Assembly (NCBI GenBank): GCA_026400645.1
Contig: JAPLOP010000009.1
Span: 1 to 64,000 of the forward strand
Direction: 5' to 3'
DNA from: Alphaproteobacteria bacterium
Lineage (GTDB): Bacteria; Pseudomonadota; Alphaproteobacteria; Paracaedibacterales; CAIULA01
Length of the DNA: 64,000 bases
The notes beneath the pieces are model-generated. The model was not told the origin of the DNA and made no database searches. It saw nothing but the letters and a program-made list of their open reading frames with translations. A program made the position numbers and the translations under genes. This document shows positions 61,871-64,000 of this stretch, piece after piece. How positions within the stretch are numbered: the first letter of the stretch is position 1; each line of letters opens with the position of its first letter.

Positions 61871-62785
61871 TTACTCTTTTTGTTCGTCTGCTTTTGCTTC
61901 TAACCATAGGGCAATGTTATCCATATGAACACTTATCGGGGTGTCCTTGTCGGCAGCGGGGCCGGTTGCCTCTAGGTATGCACCATTACCGCTATAACCA
62001 CGTTTTTTCAGGGCATTTTTAATCACCTGACATTGGTATAGGATAAAGGGATTGTTGGAAATAACAAGATATTTTCCGGGGGTTGGTTTTGTGTCTAGCC
62101 AAGCATTCATTGTGTCAATTGTGCCTGGGCGTTTTACAATTTGTGTTTTTTCATCCATGATCATTGGGGCACGAACATAGTGGACTTTGGTACGCCTAAG
62201 TCCGGGTTGGGTTATGATTTGATCCCAAACTATTTTGGCAGCGTCGGCTTCTGTTTTAGGGGTAACCGATGCCACAGCTGCTGACCAGCCTGGTCTAAAT
62301 GGGATGGTGGAATTTTGGGGGTTATTAATGACTTCAATGGATTCCTTTATGGGATCAAGCGGCCTGTCGCTGACCAGAAAGACGATGTGTTTTGCCCGGA
62401 CCTGTTTTGCCCACTGCTCATCAAGAAATTTGAGTCGTACCCGCATACGCGAAACCAGACCCCCATTAATAAGAATGGTATCGTACTGATTCAAAAAAGG
62501 TCGAATCTCGTCAAGGACACCCAATTTCTGCAAAATGGGTAGGAGCTTCTCTCTTTTATCGGAATAAATCTCCTCCATCTGCCAACGCTCTTGCCCTGGC
62601 TTTCGACGAAATAGTTTCTGGCAAAGTTGCGTGATGTCAGGAACAGTTCCATCATGGGAAATGCCCAAGACAGAAAAAAGCTCCAAAAGATGGGGGTGTG
62701 TTTCTGGTTTATTTTTTGTTGAATAAATAATCGTAAAAAATAGACAGGCAAACAAAAAAACAATTATCGCAGATGTTTTTTTCAT
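61871..62785 (-). CDS. Membrane-anchored protein of unknown function
   Basis: A 304-residue protein with a single N-terminal hydrophobic segment (~5-21) and then an extracytoplasmic domain. The central part has YDTILINGGLVSRMRVRLKF (~106-125) and HIVFLVSDRP (~139-148), with YLVISNNPFILYQCQVIKNA (~247-266). The strand-helix pattern faintly recalls DUF218/SanA-type proteins, but I cannot confirm this. Not coupled to neighbours. Confidence 0.6.
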   Translation of the reverse strand: MKKTSAIIVFLFACLFFTIIYSTKNKPETHPHLLELFSVLGISHDGTVPDITQLCQKLFRRKPGQERWQMEEIYSDKREKLLPILQKLGVLDEIRPFLNQYDTILINGGLVSRMRVRLKFLDEQWAKQVRAKHIVFLVSDRPLDPIKESIEVINNPQNSTIPFRPGWSAAVASVTPKTEADAAKIVWDQIITQPGLRRTKVHYVRAPMIMDEKTQIVKRPGTIDTMNAWLDTKPTPGKYLVISNNPFILYQCQVIKNALKKRGYSGNGAYLEATGPAADKDTPISVHMDNIALWLEAKADEQKE

Positions 62786-62850
62786 GAAATAAATTCCAGA
62801 GTTGCCTTTGTTATTCCCCTGCCATTTCCACCAGGAATTGCAAAGAGTCT

Positions 62851-62893
62851 GCTTTTTCTATCGCATTTTACACAAGAAAACAATAGAAAAAGC
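62851..62893 (-). terminator. Inverted repeat downstream of thyX
   Basis: GCTTTTTCTAT (62851-62861) and ATAGAAAAAGC (62883-62893) are an exact 11-bp inverted repeat with a 21-base loop, 10 bases after the thyX stop. The stem has T-rich arms but no following T-run, so terminator activity is likely but unproven. Confidence 0.5.
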
Positions 62894-62903
62894 GAATTAC
62901 CCT

Positions 62904-63824
62904 CTATTTTTCTAATGCAAGAAGCAATTCTTGCCATTCACGTTGCCCCAGACCACTTGTGGCTTGATCAATGTTTTCGCCCCGCAATTTGCATCGAACA
63001 ACCTCCATGGCTTTGGCTGACAGATGAACGCCGCCCACCCGGTAATCCATGAATGCCTGATATGTCAACGGAACCCACCGTTTCAGGATATCAAGCATAA
63101 TAATCGCATAGGCACGGATTTCATATTGCGCATGTTCGTCAGCCCGCAGGCTCAAAAAATGCATAAAGTTATGAAGGTCGATTTTCCAGTACCATTGGGT
63201 ATAAAAATTCACCGGCAGGTTCATGCGGGCTAATTCACGCGCCAACCCCGGGCGACCTTGGTCCGATTCCCCATCATTTAGAAAATATTCATAATGATCA
63301 TACGCACGCGTTGCATCATCCCGCAAAATATCCAGAACCTTTTCCGCATGGTCGCCCGATAAAATCTGACCGCGGCCCTGGTTATTTGTTGTGGATTGGG
63401 CCGCCAAATGTTCGGGTGCGGGGATATAAAATTCCCTGTCCATAATCGAATACCGCGCTGAATATTCGTTTACATTTGCTGTGCGATGGCGAATCCATTG
63501 TCGCGCCACGAACATGGGTAGCTTGACATGCAATTTAATTTCGCACATCTCGAACGGGGTGGAATGCCGGTGACGCATCAAATAATTGATCAATCCGCGA
63601 TCTTCAGTGATTTTTTTCGTACCCCGACCATAGGAAACGCGCGCAGCCTGAACAATGGCGGCATCATCCCCCATGTAATCGACAACACGGATAAAGCCAT
63701 GATCCAGCACGGGAAAGGCTTGGTACAAGATTTGCTCCATTTCCGGAACAGTGGCACGCCTTGTAAAGGATTGTTCTGCTTGCAGATCATCGATTTCTTG
63801 TTTTTGGTCAGGAGATAGAGGCAT
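62904..63824 (-). CDS. thyX: FAD-dependent thymidylate synthase ThyX
   Basis: A 306-residue flavin enzyme making dTMP from dUMP. The ThyX signature RHRHSTPFE (~91-99) is present with [25 protein letters not shown] around ~109-133. Arg and Ser residues of the active site are kept. ATG 63824 after AAGG is preferred to TTG 63830. The gene overlaps obgE by 17 bases. No thyA was seen in the window. Confidence 0.94.
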   Translation of the reverse strand: MPLSPDQKQEIDDLQAEQSFTRRATVPEMEQILYQAFPVLDHGFIRVVDYMGDDAAIVQAARVSYGRGTKKITEDRGLINYLMRHRHSTPFEMCEIKLHVKLPMFVARQWIRHRTANVNEYSARYSIMDREFYIPAPEHLAAQSTTNNQGRGQILSGDHAEKVLDILRDDATRAYDHYEYFLNDGESDQGRPGLARELARMNLPVNFYTQWYWKIDLHNFMHFLSLRADEHAQYEIRAYAIIMLDILKRWVPLTYQAFMDYRVGGVHLSAKAMEVVRCKLRGENIDQATSGLGQREWQELLLALEK

Positions 63825-64000
63825 GATCAACCTTGCTGTTATGGATAAACGTTAGAAGCTCTTTCAAAACTTCCGAAACGCCTTTTTGGGCAATCGCGGA
63901 AATCTGAAAAATCTTTGTGTTGCCGGAATCTTTTTGACTCAAGGATCGCAATATATCCGTTTTTTCTTTGATCTCTTCATCAGTCAGACTATCACATTTA
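63808..64000 (-). CDS. obgE: GTPase ObgE/CgtA, C-terminal part (cut by window edge)
   Basis: About 63 residues, reading [17 protein letters not shown] at the start, matching the end of the G4 NKxD motif of ObgE, and then [20 protein letters not shown], the G5 SA region. It ends VDHASIS. The 5' part and the G1-G3 motifs lie beyond 64000. The stop at 63808-63810 is inside thyX, so obgE and thyX are co-transcribed and overlap. Confidence 0.8.
   Translation of the reverse strand, partial: KCDSLTDEEIKEKTDILRSLSQKDSGNTKIFQISAIAQKGVSEVLKELLTFIHNSKVDHASIS

Overview
The window looks like a piece of chromosome from an alphaproteobacterium of the Rickettsiales/Holosporales type, probably host-associated. 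Evidence for this: an isc operon carrying two cysteine desulfurase genes in the order iscR-nifS-iscS-iscU-iscA-hscB-hscA-fdx-iscX, which from memory resembles Rickettsiales; a ChpT-type phosphotransferase; a flagellar operon in the order fliF-fliG-fliH-fliN-flbD-like-flhA, as in Caulobacter relatives; ThyX; and many short palindromic repeats between genes. Assignment to genus is not possible from the sequence alone.

Layout. 1-141: end of an ISAs1-family insertion sequence. 173-5157: promoter, Trp-containing leader peptide, two tandem TrpX-like binding proteins, ubiE, a Dps-like protein, mlaD, rsfS and rlmH. 5170-9501: mazEF, polA and repeats. 9502-15073: exported protein with a J-domain-like end, RNase R, beta-carbonic anhydrase. 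15180-19952: DUF167 protein, polar amino-acid ABC transporter, cpoB, rlmD-like methyltransferase. 20025-26347: complete isc operon. 26579-36460: KGG-repeat protein, gatC-xth, erpA, ssb-uvrB, DUF3501, trpS, metG-holB, glycine-rich RNA-binding protein. 36744-40014: chpT, gmhA and two exported proteins. 40220-48343: tRNA-Ser and the flagellar operon, which is interrupted by a higBA toxin-antitoxin pair. 48543-60435: adenylate cyclase, fabI, GT32-like glycosyltransferase, deacetylase/hydrolase fusion, ABC exporter, exported protein, AMP nucleosidase, PhoD-like phosphatase. 60517-64000: folB-arnD, unknown membrane-anchored protein, thyX, and the 3' end of obgE.

How genes work together. The isc block is one transcription unit for Fe-S assembly, and erpA nearby supplies a second A-type carrier. 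The flagellar block encodes the MS ring, C-ring parts, export regulator and export gate; ChpT may link motility to a CckA-ChpT-CtrA relay. The most unusual features are an HscA without its lid, an HscB that seems to start at AUU, higBA inside the flagellar operon with a possibly leaderless transcript, a Dps-like protein that lost most ferroxidase ligands, a Trp-codon leader before the TrpX pair, and a modular family of palindromic repeats with at least eleven copies. No CRISPR array, rRNA or prophage was seen. No clearly novel multi-gene defence system was seen either; the closest candidate for an uncharacterised unit is the glycosyltransferase-deacetylase-ABC exporter-exported protein cluster at 51597-56535.
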